DNA from: a virus
IMG/VR virus record: IMGVR_UViG_3300025759_000573
Coordinates: 1 to 26,806 of that record
DNA length: 26,806 nucleotides
Strand: one strand, 5' to 3'
Shown: piece by piece, positions 1 through 7,242 of the stretch
Position numbering within the stretch: position 1 is the first letter of the stretch
Layout: every line of letters begins with the position of its first letter
Position numbers and translations under genes: made by a program
The notes under the pieces: model-generated
Databases searched by the model: none
Told to the model about the DNA's origin: nothing
What the model saw: only the letters and a program-made list of their open reading frames with translations

Positions 1-1
1 C

Positions 2-142
2 GAGTGTGACCACCGTTGGAGGACGTTGCAGCCACCTGAAGAGGTGCTGGACCCGTCGATTTTGGTCAAATTTCCGCGTTGGAAGTCACCTGAGGGCAGT
101 CGGCGTCAAGTGACGTTGGAATACGCAACTAAGGGCCGTTAG
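2..142 (+). CDS. C-terminal end of an unidentified gene (partial at window start)
   Basis: An open frame enters from the left edge and ends at the TAG at 140-142, leaving 46 residues. The piece is hydrophilic with several Trp (CDHRWRTLQPPEEVLD, then a PRWKSPEG segment). The CDHRW start could be half of a zinc-binding ribbon, but the partner cysteines would lie outside the window. Terminase genes normally precede the portal in this gene order, so it might be the end of a terminase subunit or a small gene after it. No terminase motif is visible, so I do not assign a function. Confidence 0.5.
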   Translation, partial: ECDHRWRTLQPPEEVLDPSILVKFPRWKSPEGSRRQVTLEYATKGR

Positions 143-169
143 ACTGGGTGCATCCCATGTTTATTTGTC

Positions 170-271
170 ATGCCTGGTCATTACGGAGCCGGTGGCAAGA
201 AAAAACCCAACGGTAAAAAAAAGGGTATGAAGAAGGGCAGCAAGAAGATGCGGTGTAGCTGTGGCAAGTGA
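170..271 (+). CDS. Small Lys-rich protein, MPGHYG type
   Basis: This is a 33-residue frame from the ATG at 170 to the TGA at 269-271. It begins MPGHYGAGGKKK, is dominated by Lys and Gly, and ends in a short CSCGK motif. I associate very short proteins starting MPGHYG and rich in lysine with cyanophage genomes; this is recall, not a search. There is no clear Shine-Dalgarno sequence. Its end overlaps the next gene by 11 bases, which suggests translational coupling. The charge would suit nucleic-acid or polyanion binding, but no function is established. It is easily missed because of its size. Confidence 0.55.
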   Translation: MPGHYGAGGKKKPNGKKKGMKKGSKKMRCSCGK

Positions 272-461
272 AAACGTCCCAGTAAACAAAGCGCTTTATG
301 CTCGCGTAAAGGCTGAGGCCAAGCGCAAGTTCGCGGTTTATCCGAGCGCGTATGCAAATGCGTGGTTGGTGCGCGAATATAAGAAGCGTGGTGGCACCTA
401 CCGAAAAGCAACCAGTGGCGGAACGAAAAAAACCACGAAAACCCGCAAAACCAAAAAGTAA
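261..461 (+). CDS. DUF5872-like protein, N-terminal module (SAYANAW type)
   Basis: This 66-residue protein uses a GTG start at 261, inside the end of the preceding gene. It carries the recognisable core KFAVYPSAYANAWLVREYKK followed by RGGTYRK, and then a short Lys/Thr tail. This core is the N-terminal part of DUF5872-type proteins known from cyanophages and large eukaryotic DNA viruses; their function is unknown. The tail (KKTTKTRKTKK) overlaps the start of the next gene, which carries the second DUF5872 module in the +1 frame. The two ORFs therefore look like one split protein. The region of overlap contains a run of seven A at 426-432. Confidence 0.7.
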   Translation: MASENVPVNKALYARVKAEAKRKFAVYPSAYANAWLVREYKKRGGTYRKATSGGTKKTTKTRKTKK

Positions 462-714
462 AGGCCGTGGTGGCCTTGGCCGATGGTTTGACGAGAAATG
501 GGTCGATATAAAGACCGGGAAACCTTGTGGGCGCTCCAAAGGCGAAAAACGGGACTATCCAGCGTGCCGACCGTCAAAACGTGTGTCGGACAAGACGCCA
601 AAGACGACTAAAGAGATGAGTCCTTCAGAAAAAGCCCGATTTAAACGTGAAAAAACGGGCTCGAAGAAGATAAGCTATCAGCATCGGCGTCGTAAACCCA
701 AGGGTAAAAGCTAA
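415..714 (+). CDS. DUF5872-like protein, C-terminal module (GLGRWF type)
   Basis: From a GTG at 415 this encodes 99 residues beginning MAERKKPRKPAKPKSKGRGG. The core is GLGRWFDEKWVDIKTGKPCG, followed by YPACRPSKRVSDKTPKT and a basic tail. The WF..KW, CGR and RPSKRV..KTP signatures match DUF5872, an uncharacterised viral family. The frame is also open back to an ATG at 352. I prefer 415 because it gives a 47-base rather than 110-base overlap and the same MAERKK start as the DUF6321 gene at 1556. A strongly basic charge and two Cys are the only functional hints. The stop overlaps the next start (TAATG). Confidence 0.7.
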   Translation: MAERKKPRKPAKPKSKGRGGLGRWFDEKWVDIKTGKPCGRSKGEKRDYPACRPSKRVSDKTPKTTKEMSPSEKARFKREKTGSKKISYQHRRRKPKGKS

Positions 715-1058
715 TGGCCACCACCGTTGAGCGCTACACCAACACGGTTGAGCATCATGAATCGACCGCCTTGGCGGCGGTAGACGACGCTTTTATAGTT
801 AGCGCTCACTCGGACACGTTTACGTTTGCTCTGGTCGCTACTGGCAGCGCAAACTTTACTGTTGCTCTTGAGCTGAACCACAGCGGTTCTACCGATACGT
901 GGTTTGAAATTGACACCACAAAAACTATCAACTCCGCTGGAAATTACGAGTATTTTTATTCAGGAAAGCCTGCAAGTCGCGTTCGCTGCCGCATTGCGTC
1001 CATTTCATCTGGCACGCCCAGCGTTGAGCCGCACATCATCGTTCATTACAACGGCTGA
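714..1058 (+). CDS. Beta-rich virion-type protein, function unknown
   Basis: This 114-residue protein starts at the ATG overlapping the previous stop. The sequence alternates short hydrophobic strands with Thr/Ser/Gly turns (FTFALVATGSANFTVALEL, then DTWFEIDTTKTI, then SRVRCRIASISSG). That pattern is what one sees in the small beta-sandwich proteins many phages carry as head decorations or short fibres. There is no signal peptide and no membrane segment. Its place next to the tube and portal genes supports a virion component, but this is inference from fold-like pattern and context only. Confidence 0.65.
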   Translation: MATTVERYTNTVEHHESTALAAVDDAFIVSAHSDTFTFALVATGSANFTVALELNHSGSTDTWFEIDTTKTINSAGNYEYFYSGKPASRVRCRIASISSGTPSVEPHIIVHYNG

Positions 1059-1121
1059 TTGCGTGGCTTGACAGGCATAAAGAGTTAGACTCGAAGGCAT
1101 AGACCCTTCCTATGTCTACTC

Positions 1122-1544
1122 ATGGCCATCCTTCGCGGAGAGCAAGGTGCGGTCCAGTTTGACGCTGCTGGCTCTTCTAACGCCACCATCGTTGGAACCC
1201 GCAGCTGGACACTGAACATCACCAAAGACACGTTGGACGTTACCGATCACGGTGACACGTTCCGTGCGTTTGTCGGCAGCATGATCAGCGGTTCTGGCAC
1301 CGTTGAGCTGGTGTACGACCCAGATGCAACTGGTCAGGCTGCATTTCTTGAAGACGTGATTACTGCTGCAGACCCTGCAGACGCTACGTTCGAGCTGTTT
1401 ACCACCGGCACTTCCACCGGCACCGACAGTGTGAGCTTCGCGGGCATTATCACCAGCATGGATATTGCATCCACTGTTGGCGATTTGGTCGTTGCCACCT
1501 GCAACTTCGTCACCAGCGGCGCCATCACCTCCAACCTTGAATAA
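1122..1544 (+). CDS. Major tail tube protein (probable)
   Basis: The 140-residue product is a candidate subunit of the tail tube that stacks around the tape measure. Diagnostic features are an N-terminal GEQGAVQFDAAG strand, the RSWTLNITKDTLDVTDHGD segment, a GSGTVELVYD strand and a late FAGIITSMDI strand. The TLDVT.hGDTFR pattern is typical of siphovirus tube proteins of the lambda gpV/TP901-1 type, and the length fits. No other tube candidate occurs between the tail terminator (6786) and the chaperone (7243), where this gene normally sits. There is a 63-base gap upstream and no obvious Shine-Dalgarno sequence. The start context ACTCATGGCCA is shared with the gene at 3310. Confidence 0.7.
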   Translation: MAILRGEQGAVQFDAAGSSNATIVGTRSWTLNITKDTLDVTDHGDTFRAFVGSMISGSGTVELVYDPDATGQAAFLEDVITAADPADATFELFTTGTSTGTDSVSFAGIITSMDIASTVGDLVVATCNFVTSGAITSNLE

Positions 1545-1555
1545 GGTTTAGGACG

Positions 1556-1816
1556 ATGGCAGAGCGCAAAAAGCGTAAGCGTGGTCCCAACCTTAGTGTT
1601 GGCCGTGGCGAAAAGCTGCCTGCAAGTAAAGGTGCTGGCCTGACCGCTAAAGGTCGGGCTAAGTACAACCGGCAAACAGGTTCTAATTTGAAACCGCCGG
1701 TTACAGGCAAGCCCAAGACAAAGGAAGAAGCTGCCCGTAAGCGTTCTTTCTGCGCTCGAAGTCGTAATTGGACTGGTGAACGGGGTAAAGCAGCTCGTCG
1801 TCGATGGGGCTGTTAA
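1556..1816 (+). CDS. DUF6321-like basic protein
   Basis: The protein has 86 residues and is very rich in Lys/Arg. It contains GAGLTAKGRAKYNRQTGSNL, then KPPVTGKPKTKEEAARKRSF, CARSRNWTGERGKAARRRW and a terminal GC. The LTAKG..KYN....S.LK..VT and RK.SFCAR..N...E.GK.ARRRW.C signatures are those of DUF6321, an uncharacterised family in phages and large viruses. An AGGA lies just upstream of the ATG. The mass of basic residues suggests nucleic-acid association, but nothing in the sequence proves it. It sits between the tube and portal genes. Confidence 0.75.
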   Translation: MAERKKRKRGPNLSVGRGEKLPASKGAGLTAKGRAKYNRQTGSNLKPPVTGKPKTKEEAARKRSFCARSRNWTGERGKAARRRWGC

Positions 1817-1836
1817 TAACTCAACTCTGAGGTGTC

Positions 1837-3288
1837 ATGACTTACTCCGTTCCTGGTCTCGTTAGAACGCATCTCGTCAGCAGTTCCTACATGGGCACTG
1901 TTGATAGTCCGTTCGTGCGGACACGGGCTGTGATCGACCAGATGAAGGGCTGGGAGATCATGAAAGCCGTGACTTCTGGGACGGAGTATCTACGTGAAAA
2001 CTGCGAGACATTTCTGCCTTTAGAGCCTCGTGAGGACTATTCCGCGTATTTATCGCGGGTCAATCGTTCTGTTTTTACGCCTTACACGCAACGTCTATTG
2101 CGGGCAGCCGCCGGGTTGATCCTGAGGAAACCAATTAGTGTCCAAGGTGATCCGTATTGGACAGATGTATTCAACAAAGACGTTGATGGATGCGGCTCAG
2201 ATTTAGATGAGTACGCTCGACGACTCTTGATTTGTGCCCTGACGTATGGGCACTGTCACACGTTGGTTGACTTTCCTGCGCCTTCGGACGCGAGAAGTCT
2301 TGCAGAGGAGCGTGCTCTTAATCGTCGGCCCTATTGGATTGAGGTGGATCCGACTGACGTGTACGGTTGGCGATTGGACCGCGAAGCCAATTACGGAAAC
2401 CTTACACAGGTTCGGATTGGGGAAAAGGCTGTAGTTCCTGACGGCGAGTTTGGAGAAAAGGTCTATGACCAAGTACGTGTCATCGAGCCGGGTCGTTATC
2501 GCATCTTTAGGCAGGAAGAGCAAAAGACAGAGATGCAAGGGCCATTTCCATACCCCGCTTCGTTCGATCAATCCGACGCTACGTCGGAGTACGAGCTGGT
2601 TGAGTCTGGCGATTTCTCGCTTGGGCAGATTCCACTGGTAACGATCTACGCAAATAAAACCGATACGTTGACCAGTAAGCCACCGCTACTGGACATTGCT
2701 CATCTCAATCTGGCCCACTATCAGCGGCAAGCGGATCTTATCCACAGCCTCCACATCGCTTCGCAACCGATGCTCGTCCTTGAGGGCTGGGACGACCAAA
2801 CGAAAGACATGGCTATCAGCGTTAATTACGCGATGGCGACCCAGCCGGGTAACAAGGTCTATTACGTGGAGCCTGCGGCAAGCGCGTTTGAAGCGCAATC
2901 GGCGGAAATCCAAGAGTTACAGCAGCAGATGGCGACACTGGGCATCAGCACGCTGAGTCAACAAAAGTTTGTTGCTGAATCAGCTGACGCACGCCGTCTG
3001 GACCGGATTGACACCAACTCGATGTTGTCGATGGTGTCGATGGACCTGGAGTCTGGTTTGCAAAAGGCTTACAACATGGCTGCTGATTACTTGGGTCTTG
3101 AGCCGCCTGAGGTGAAGATCAGCCGTGACTTTGACCTGCAACGCCTGATTGGTCAGGACATTGCAGCGATGGCACAGCTGTTTGAAGACAAGGTGATTGA
3201 TCGCGAAGAGTTCCGCGACATGCTGGTTCAGGGTGAAATCCTGCCTACAGCAGCCGAGTCGCCAGATTCCGCGCCAGAGTTACAGTAG
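1837..3288 (+). CDS. Portal protein, DUF4055 family
   Basis: The 483-residue product would form the dodecameric ring at the capsid vertex through which DNA is packaged and to which the neck binds. The N-terminal half has the family pattern: a long helical segment with PLEPREDYSAYLSRVNRS, then a TPYTQRLLRAAAGLILRKPI helix and a GSDLDEYARRLLICALTYGH helix followed by TLVDFPAP. The C-terminal third is helical with QQQMATLGISTLSQQKFVAE, as expected for the portal stem and crown. GAGG lies upstream of the ATG. It directly precedes the scaffold and capsid genes. Family assignment is by recognition; the role is well supported by gene order. Confidence 0.8.
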   Translation: MTYSVPGLVRTHLVSSSYMGTVDSPFVRTRAVIDQMKGWEIMKAVTSGTEYLRENCETFLPLEPREDYSAYLSRVNRSVFTPYTQRLLRAAAGLILRKPISVQGDPYWTDVFNKDVDGCGSDLDEYARRLLICALTYGHCHTLVDFPAPSDARSLAEERALNRRPYWIEVDPTDVYGWRLDREANYGNLTQVRIGEKAVVPDGEFGEKVYDQVRVIEPGRYRIFRQEEQKTEMQGPFPYPASFDQSDATSEYELVESGDFSLGQIPLVTIYANKTDTLTSKPPLLDIAHLNLAHYQRQADLIHSLHIASQPMLVLEGWDDQTKDMAISVNYAMATQPGNKVYYVEPAASAFEAQSAEIQELQQQMATLGISTLSQQKFVAESADARRLDRIDTNSMLSMVSMDLESGLQKAYNMAADYLGLEPPEVKISRDFDLQRLIGQDIAAMAQLFEDKVIDREEFRDMLVQGEILPTAAESPDSAPELQ

Positions 3289-3309
3289 AGATACTGCCGC
3301 TACTTACTC

Positions 3310-3474
3310 ATGGCCAAGTCTCTCGACAAGGTATTGCAGGCTGACGGTTCCTACAAATGGGAACTTGTTGATTCATGGGATCCTTCTTCTGAAACATCAG
3401 CCAAGCCTGTTGCCAAGCCTGCTGTTAAAAAACCTGCCGCTAAAAAAGCAAAGGCTAGTAAAGTAACAGAGTAA
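3310..3474 (+). CDS. Small protein with Lys/Ala/Pro-rich tail
   Basis: This 54-residue frame begins MAKSLDKVLQADGSYKWELV and ends in a low-complexity AKPVAKPAVKKPAAKKAKAS tail like that of histone H1. The N-terminal part looks folded (two Trp), while the tail is disordered and positively charged. It lies between portal and scaffold with a 21-base gap upstream and 14 bases downstream. The start context ACTCATGGCCA is the same as that of the tube gene. A capsid-internal or DNA-associated role is possible, but I do not recognise the family. Confidence 0.6.
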   Translation: MAKSLDKVLQADGSYKWELVDSWDPSSETSAKPVAKPAVKKPAAKKAKASKVTE

Positions 3475-3488
3475 ATTCATTTCTAATA

Positions 3489-4196
3489 ATGGAAGAGCAA
3501 GTCATCCAGGAGACGCCTGTGGCGCCTTCTGAGCAGCCCGTGGCTGAGACTGCAAACACCGTCAACGTTGATGTTTCTGCTTACGAGCAGCAAATTCAAG
3601 CGTTGCAACAGCGTGCCAGCGAAGCCGAGGAAAAGTTCCAAGGCATCAAAGGCAAGCTTGACGACGTTTACAAGAAACAAGACGAGCAGCGTCGTAAAAC
3701 ACTGGAAGATCAAGGCCAGTGGAAGGATCTTTGGGAAGAGGCCAACAAAACGGCTCAAACCAAAGACCAACAGATCGCTGATCTGGAGCGGCAACTCGCG
3801 GATCTTCGTGTTTCTAACGAGACTGCTGCGATGAAAACTTCTGCACTGTCTGCGATTAGTCAGGCTGGTGCGATCAATGCTGAGCAGATGCTGCAGCTTG
3901 TTCAAAGCAATCTGAAAAAGTCAGATGACGGCAGTGTCAAAGTTCTCAACGGTGGCGTTGAAGAAGACATCAATGTCTATCTCGGCAAGCTGAAGAATCC
4001 CGGCTCTGGTTATGAGCATCACTTCAAGCCAAGTGCTCAGGCTGGCATGGGTGCTAAGCCAACTACAGGAACTGCTGGTGCCGCAGGTATCGCTAATCCT
4101 TGGTTGGAAGGTAGTATTAACTTAACGAGGCAAATGGCCTTGGAAGCTACCGACCCTGACCTTGCAGCTGTGCTCAAGCGAGAGGCCGGTAAATAG
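3489..4196 (+). CDS. Capsid assembly scaffolding protein
   Basis: The 235-residue protein has an acidic, Gln/Glu-rich N-terminus and a long coiled coil at about residues 30-105 (EQQIQALQQRASEAEEKFQG, and later KDQQIADLERQLADLRVSNE). A Gly/Ala/Thr linker follows. The C-terminus reads NPWLEGSINLTRQMALEATD and ends PDLAAVLKREAGK. This design, a coiled coil plus a C-terminal NPW..NLT.Q capsid-binding helix, is typical of scaffolds that guide HK97-fold coat assembly. It lies immediately before the coat gene, the usual place. No protease domain is visible, so scaffold removal would have to occur another way. Confidence 0.8.
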   Translation: MEEQVIQETPVAPSEQPVAETANTVNVDVSAYEQQIQALQQRASEAEEKFQGIKGKLDDVYKKQDEQRRKTLEDQGQWKDLWEEANKTAQTKDQQIADLERQLADLRVSNETAAMKTSALSAISQAGAINAEQMLQLVQSNLKKSDDGSVKVLNGGVEEDINVYLGKLKNPGSGYEHHFKPSAQAGMGAKPTTGTAGAAGIANPWLEGSINLTRQMALEATDPDLAAVLKREAGK

Positions 4197-4214
4197 TCCC
4201 TGTGGGACACCACC

Positions 4215-4231
4215 TCAAGTCCGTGACTTGA
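4215..4231 (+). other. Small hairpin in the leader of the capsid gene
   Basis: TCAAGTC and GACTTGA form a perfect seven-base stem around CGT. It lies in the 64-base gap between scaffold and capsid genes. There is no T run, so it is not an intrinsic terminator. It could mark an RNA-processing or stability element for the abundant capsid message. The role is unproven. Confidence 0.3.
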
Positions 4232-4260
4232 ACCCCGCAAACCTCAATCCCGAATAAGAA

Positions 4261-5343
4261 ATGGCTGCTCCATTTCAGAATTATTCCGGCGGTGTCCTTC
4301 TGGCGGACATCGTAAAAAGGAATAATCTCAGCACCTATGTGTCTGAGGCAATCAAAGAACGCTCCATGCTGCTGAAGAGCGGCGCTGTGGTGCGTAATGC
4401 TCTTCTGGATGCACGCGAAGGCGGCACCCGGATTCAAGTTCCTGAATTCAACCCTGTTGCACCGACCGAAGAGATCTTCGACGGCACCGCAACTTGGGGC
4501 ACCAGTGGCGCTGGTTACCTGACTCCTCAAAAGGTTGGTACCGGAACCCAGATTGCATCCATCGTTCACCGTGGTTTCGCCTACGCCGTGGATGACGTTG
4601 CTGTTCTGGCAGCTGGTGAAGATCCCATGCTTCACATCCGCAATCAGCTGGCTGATGCCATCAACAAGCTGAATGCAACCCGTCTGTTCGAGCAACTGAC
4701 TGGTCTGTTCCACACTGCCCTCAATGGCCACCGCCTTGAGAAGCAACTGGGTGGCTCCGGCGCTACTAGCGAGTCCAACTACCTGACCGCTGCCACAATG
4801 GCAGAAGCTCGCTCCCTGCTGGGTGAGCGTGGTGAAGAGCTGGACACTCTGATCGTCCACCCCTCCGTCGCTTACTACCTGTATCAGGTGGGAATGCTGA
4901 CCTTCTCCACTTCAGCACTGGCTGCTTCTGGCGCAGTGACCTGGGGTGGCGGTGGTGTTGGCATCGGCGCTCGTGAAGTCGGTGAGTTTGCTGGTTGCCG
5001 AGTCATTGTTGACTCCCTGTGCAACATCAACGACCCGACCTCTACTGGCAACCGCCAAGAGTTCCGTTGTTACCTCGTGAAGTCCGGCACCATCCTTGAG
5101 GGTGTGCAGCAGGATCTTCGCATTGAAGCTGACCGCAACGTGCTGTCCAAGCAGGACGTGCTGTCTGTGGACTACCACGGTGCTTATCACATCATGGGCA
5201 CCAAGTGGGGTTCGGCGTCTGACAACCCGACCAACGCAAACCTGCGTACCGGCAGTAACTGGTCTGCCACCTACGACATCGACCTCATCCCTGCGGTTGA
5301 GATCTTCGTCAACTCTCCTCTGGACAACGGCCTCAAGTCCTGA
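4261..5343 (+). CDS. Major capsid protein (HK97-fold coat)
   Basis: The 360-residue product follows the scaffold gene directly. The N-terminal arm (AAPFQNYSGGVLLADIVKRN) leads into TRIQVPEFNP, a GFAYAVDDVAVLAAGEDPML segment, and a long helix beginning IRNQLADAINKLNATRLFEQ. LDTLIVHPSVAYYLYQ and GEFAGCRVIVDSLC follow, and the end reads IDLIPAVEIFVNSPLDNGLK. This order (helix, IVHP..., G..VIVDD-like strand) is the usual layout of phage coat proteins with the HK97 fold. Length and position support the call. Codon usage is more GC-rich and regular than in the tape measure gene, as expected for a highly expressed gene. Confidence 0.85.
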   Translation: MAAPFQNYSGGVLLADIVKRNNLSTYVSEAIKERSMLLKSGAVVRNALLDAREGGTRIQVPEFNPVAPTEEIFDGTATWGTSGAGYLTPQKVGTGTQIASIVHRGFAYAVDDVAVLAAGEDPMLHIRNQLADAINKLNATRLFEQLTGLFHTALNGHRLEKQLGGSGATSESNYLTAATMAEARSLLGERGEELDTLIVHPSVAYYLYQVGMLTFSTSALAASGAVTWGGGGVGIGAREVGEFAGCRVIVDSLCNINDPTSTGNRQEFRCYLVKSGTILEGVQQDLRIEADRNVLSKQDVLSVDYHGAYHIMGTKWGSASDNPTNANLRTGSNWSATYDIDLIPAVEIFVNSPLDNGLKS

Positions 5344-5359
5344 TCCTGACGAGACAAAT

Positions 5360-5392
5360 GGCCCTACCATTAGGTGGGGCCTTCTTCTTTTT
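5360..5392 (+). terminator. Intrinsic terminator after the capsid gene
   Basis: A nine-base-pair stem (GGCCCTACC with GGTGGGGCC, one G-T pair) closes on an ATTA loop at 5360-5381 and is followed by TTCTTCTTTTT at 5382-5392. It starts 17 bases after the capsid stop. The next gene begins only six bases after the T run, so downstream genes must be expressed by read-through or from another promoter. Confidence 0.85.
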
Positions 5393-5397
5393 GCGCT

Positions 5398-5928
5398 ATG
5401 GCTGCCACGATCAACGCCACACTGAAGAGTGAGACAGCCAACAGCTTTGTGACGCTGGCCGAAGCCGACGCATATTTTGAAACCGTCCCAAGCAGCACGC
5501 AGTGGGACAACAAAACTGATGACGCGAAGAACCGAGCGCTGATCTCTGCAACCCGCTGGATCGATACGTTGAACTTCTACGGTGATCGTTGTGATGACAA
5601 CCAAGCGCTGAGCTGGCCTCGCAACAACTATCACGTTGATCGTGTGGAGTTGGTTTGCACCAGCATTCCAAACGACATCAAATACGCTACTTATGAGTTA
5701 GCCAACGCACTGGCTAATGACACGGACTCGATTACAGGGACTACCGGCGATACGGGGCTATACGAATCCGTCAAGCTCGGAGAGATGGAAGTCAAGTACA
5801 ACACTTCTAGCCAGGCTGTTGGAACTGTTAATAACGTATTCGACGTTTATCCTTGGCTTCAGTCTTATCTCGGCGCTTATTGTCTGGGCGGCAGTGGCTC
5901 GTATTCTCTCCGCGTTGTGAGGGGTTGA
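5398..5928 (+). CDS. Head-tail adaptor (DnaT-like/head completion protein)
   Basis: The 176-residue protein starts MAATINATLKSETANSFVTL, then AEADAYFETVPSSTQWD, ALISATRWIDTL and LSWPRNN. The A..SF....EAD.Y......W and ALI.AT..ID....G.... sWPR patterns are those of the phage family often labelled putative DnaT-like ssDNA-binding protein, which in gene order corresponds to the adaptor bound under the portal. I chose the ATG at 5398 because an upstream GTG at 5374 lies inside the terminator hairpin. It is the first gene of the neck module. Confidence 0.7.
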   Translation: MAATINATLKSETANSFVTLAEADAYFETVPSSTQWDNKTDDAKNRALISATRWIDTLNFYGDRCDDNQALSWPRNNYHVDRVELVCTSIPNDIKYATYELANALANDTDSITGTTGDTGLYESVKLGEMEVKYNTSSQAVGTVNNVFDVYPWLQSYLGAYCLGGSGSYSLRVVRG

Positions 5929-5929
5929 G

Positions 5930-6313
5930 ATGGCAGGAGCGCTCGACAGCCTTTTTAAGAACGTTGCCAAGCAGGTCGTTGCTGATCTGGGCAAGTCGTT
6001 TGATCACACGATTACGTACACCCGCAAGGCGTCTCCGAGCTACAACACGAGCACTGGAGCGCTGACAACCACTGATACGGCTTATTCCTTTGACGTTCCA
6101 GTTGAGTTTGTTCACTCACAAGAAGAGGAAGGCCGTGAAGAGCGTGAAGCTCGTCTTTACATCACTCCTGATCTGATTGGTGACAGTCAGCCAACGTTTG
6201 AGGACACGATTACTTTGAAATATGCCGGGTCTAATCGCGAGGCACAGATCACTGATATTCGCACGTACAAGGGCGATCAAGAGTACATGTTTATCGTGCT
6301 GGTGAAGTTCTGA
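5930..6313 (+). CDS. Head closure (stopper) protein, probable
   Basis: The 127-residue product has an N-terminal helix, then HTITYTRKASPSYNTSTGAL, a strongly acidic HSQEEEGREERE segment, a LYITPDLIGDSQPTFEDTIT stretch and a C-terminal VLVKF. The ITYTR....Y....G pattern and the beta-rich remainder resemble head-closure proteins of the SPP1 gp16/lambda gpFII class. A GAGG sequence (GAGGGG) precedes the ATG. Its stop overlaps the next start (TGATG). The role comes mainly from position between the adaptor and the gp10-like gene. Confidence 0.6.
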   Translation: MAGALDSLFKNVAKQVVADLGKSFDHTITYTRKASPSYNTSTGALTTTDTAYSFDVPVEFVHSQEEEGREEREARLYITPDLIGDSQPTFEDTITLKYAGSNREAQITDIRTYKGDQEYMFIVLVKF

Positions 6314-6789
6314 TGGGACGAGCTGCTGAAGAATTTGAACGCGAAGCTAGGGCAGGCTTGGATGAAGCGTTTAATTCGTTGATTCGTTTGATCGCAACAG
6401 AGTTGCCTGAAGTAAGTCCGGTTTACACCGGATTTTTTGCGTCTAGCTGGCAGGTTTCATTGAGTGGGCCTCCTGCTCCAAGAGACGAAATTAAAAATTT
6501 TGAGCCTTGGGCACAGATCAAGCGTGAGAAACGCAGTCGGTTTCCGAGTTTTCCGCCGGTCATTGACCCTCGTTTTGACATCCCTAGGGTCACGATTAAA
6601 GATCAGGTCTATATCGGCAACACTGCAAAATACGCACGGTATGCATTGGAGCGCCCCAGTCAAATCGTTTCGTATATTGCTGGAATCCAGAAGCTAGCTA
6701 AAACTGTTTTCAAGCCATCGGATGGTCTTAGCCTTAAGGCATCTGCTCGCGGTTCTAGCACTGGAGCCCGTTACCGGAGGATCGTATGA
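6313..6789 (+). CDS. HK97 gp10-like neck/tail completion protein
   Basis: The 158-residue protein starts with an amphipathic helix (EEFEREARAGLDEAFNSLIR) followed by SPVYTGFFASSWQVSLSGP. That PV.TG....SW element is the hallmark of gp10-like proteins that join neck and tail. Later segments are KDQVYIGNTAKYARYALERP and a basic C-terminus. Pro-rich loops separate the two halves. It overlaps both neighbours (TGATG at the start, ATGA at the end), which fits co-translation within the neck module. Confidence 0.7.
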   Translation: MGRAAEEFEREARAGLDEAFNSLIRLIATELPEVSPVYTGFFASSWQVSLSGPPAPRDEIKNFEPWAQIKREKRSRFPSFPPVIDPRFDIPRVTIKDQVYIGNTAKYARYALERPSQIVSYIAGIQKLAKTVFKPSDGLSLKASARGSSTGARYRRIV

Positions 6790-7214
6790 CACTTGTTGCT
6801 CCTCGTGCTGCGTTTGAAAAAGCAGTCACTGACGCTGTTGCAGCTGCTGATGCAACGGTGCAAATGGTGTATGACAACGTTCGGTTTACGACTCCAGGCA
6901 AGACCAAGAAGTATGTCTTGATGTCTGTGTCGTACAGCCAGAGCACGATCCAGACGCATGGCGCATCGTCAGATTTTTACGTTGGCGTCGTTCAGTGCAA
7001 CATCTATGTGCCCAAAAACGCTGGCACTTCAGCGCTTGCAGCGATTGGCGAGGCTGTGATTGACGGCTTGACCTCCGTTAATGCTTCTGATTACACGGAT
7101 ACTTTTAGTTGCAGCCCACGATCGCTTGACATTTCTGGTCCTACACCGTTGGAAATCGAAGACCGAGCGCATTTTATTGGTCTCGTATCTTGTCAGTTTA
7201 GTGCTGTAGCATAG
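6786..7214 (+). CDS. Tail terminator protein
   Basis: The 142-residue product begins LVAPRAAFEKAVTDAVAAAD and has VRFTTPGKTKKYVLMSVSYS, GVVQCNIYVPKNAGTSA and a final LVSCQFSAVA strand. A helix, a beta-hairpin with a GVVQ.NIYVP strand, then a helix AAIGEAVIDGL is the layout of phage tail terminators (lambda gpU/DUF4128-like), which cap the growing tube and join it to the head. Its order after gp10 and before the tail chaperone agrees. An ATGA overlap couples it to the previous gene. Confidence 0.7.
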   Translation: MTLVAPRAAFEKAVTDAVAAADATVQMVYDNVRFTTPGKTKKYVLMSVSYSQSTIQTHGASSDFYVGVVQCNIYVPKNAGTSALAAIGEAVIDGLTSVNASDYTDTFSCSPRSLDISGPTPLEIEDRAHFIGLVSCQFSAVA

Positions 7215-7242
7215 AATAGTAATGAAAAGGAACCCAACTTCC

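Noticed and set aside
1068-1096. TTGACA box upstream of the tube gene
   Set aside because: There is no -10 box at acceptable spacing; the nearest TAGACT is only 12 bases away.
4211-4240. tRNA T-arm-like text (GGGGTTCAAGTC on the minus strand)
   Set aside because: The required T-stem does not pair and no D-arm, anticodon arm or acceptor stem is present; the pairing is better explained by the small hairpin.
4174-4860. Long minus-strand ORF (228 codons) antisense to the capsid gene; another of 240 codons at 4912-5634
   Set aside because: They mirror the regular codon use of a highly expressed plus-strand gene, have no recognisable domain and overlap strong coding sequence. Treated as shadows.
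5374-5397. GTG start at 5374 for the adaptor gene
   Set aside because: It lies inside the terminator hairpin and T run; the ATG at 5398 gives the expected MAATINAT start.
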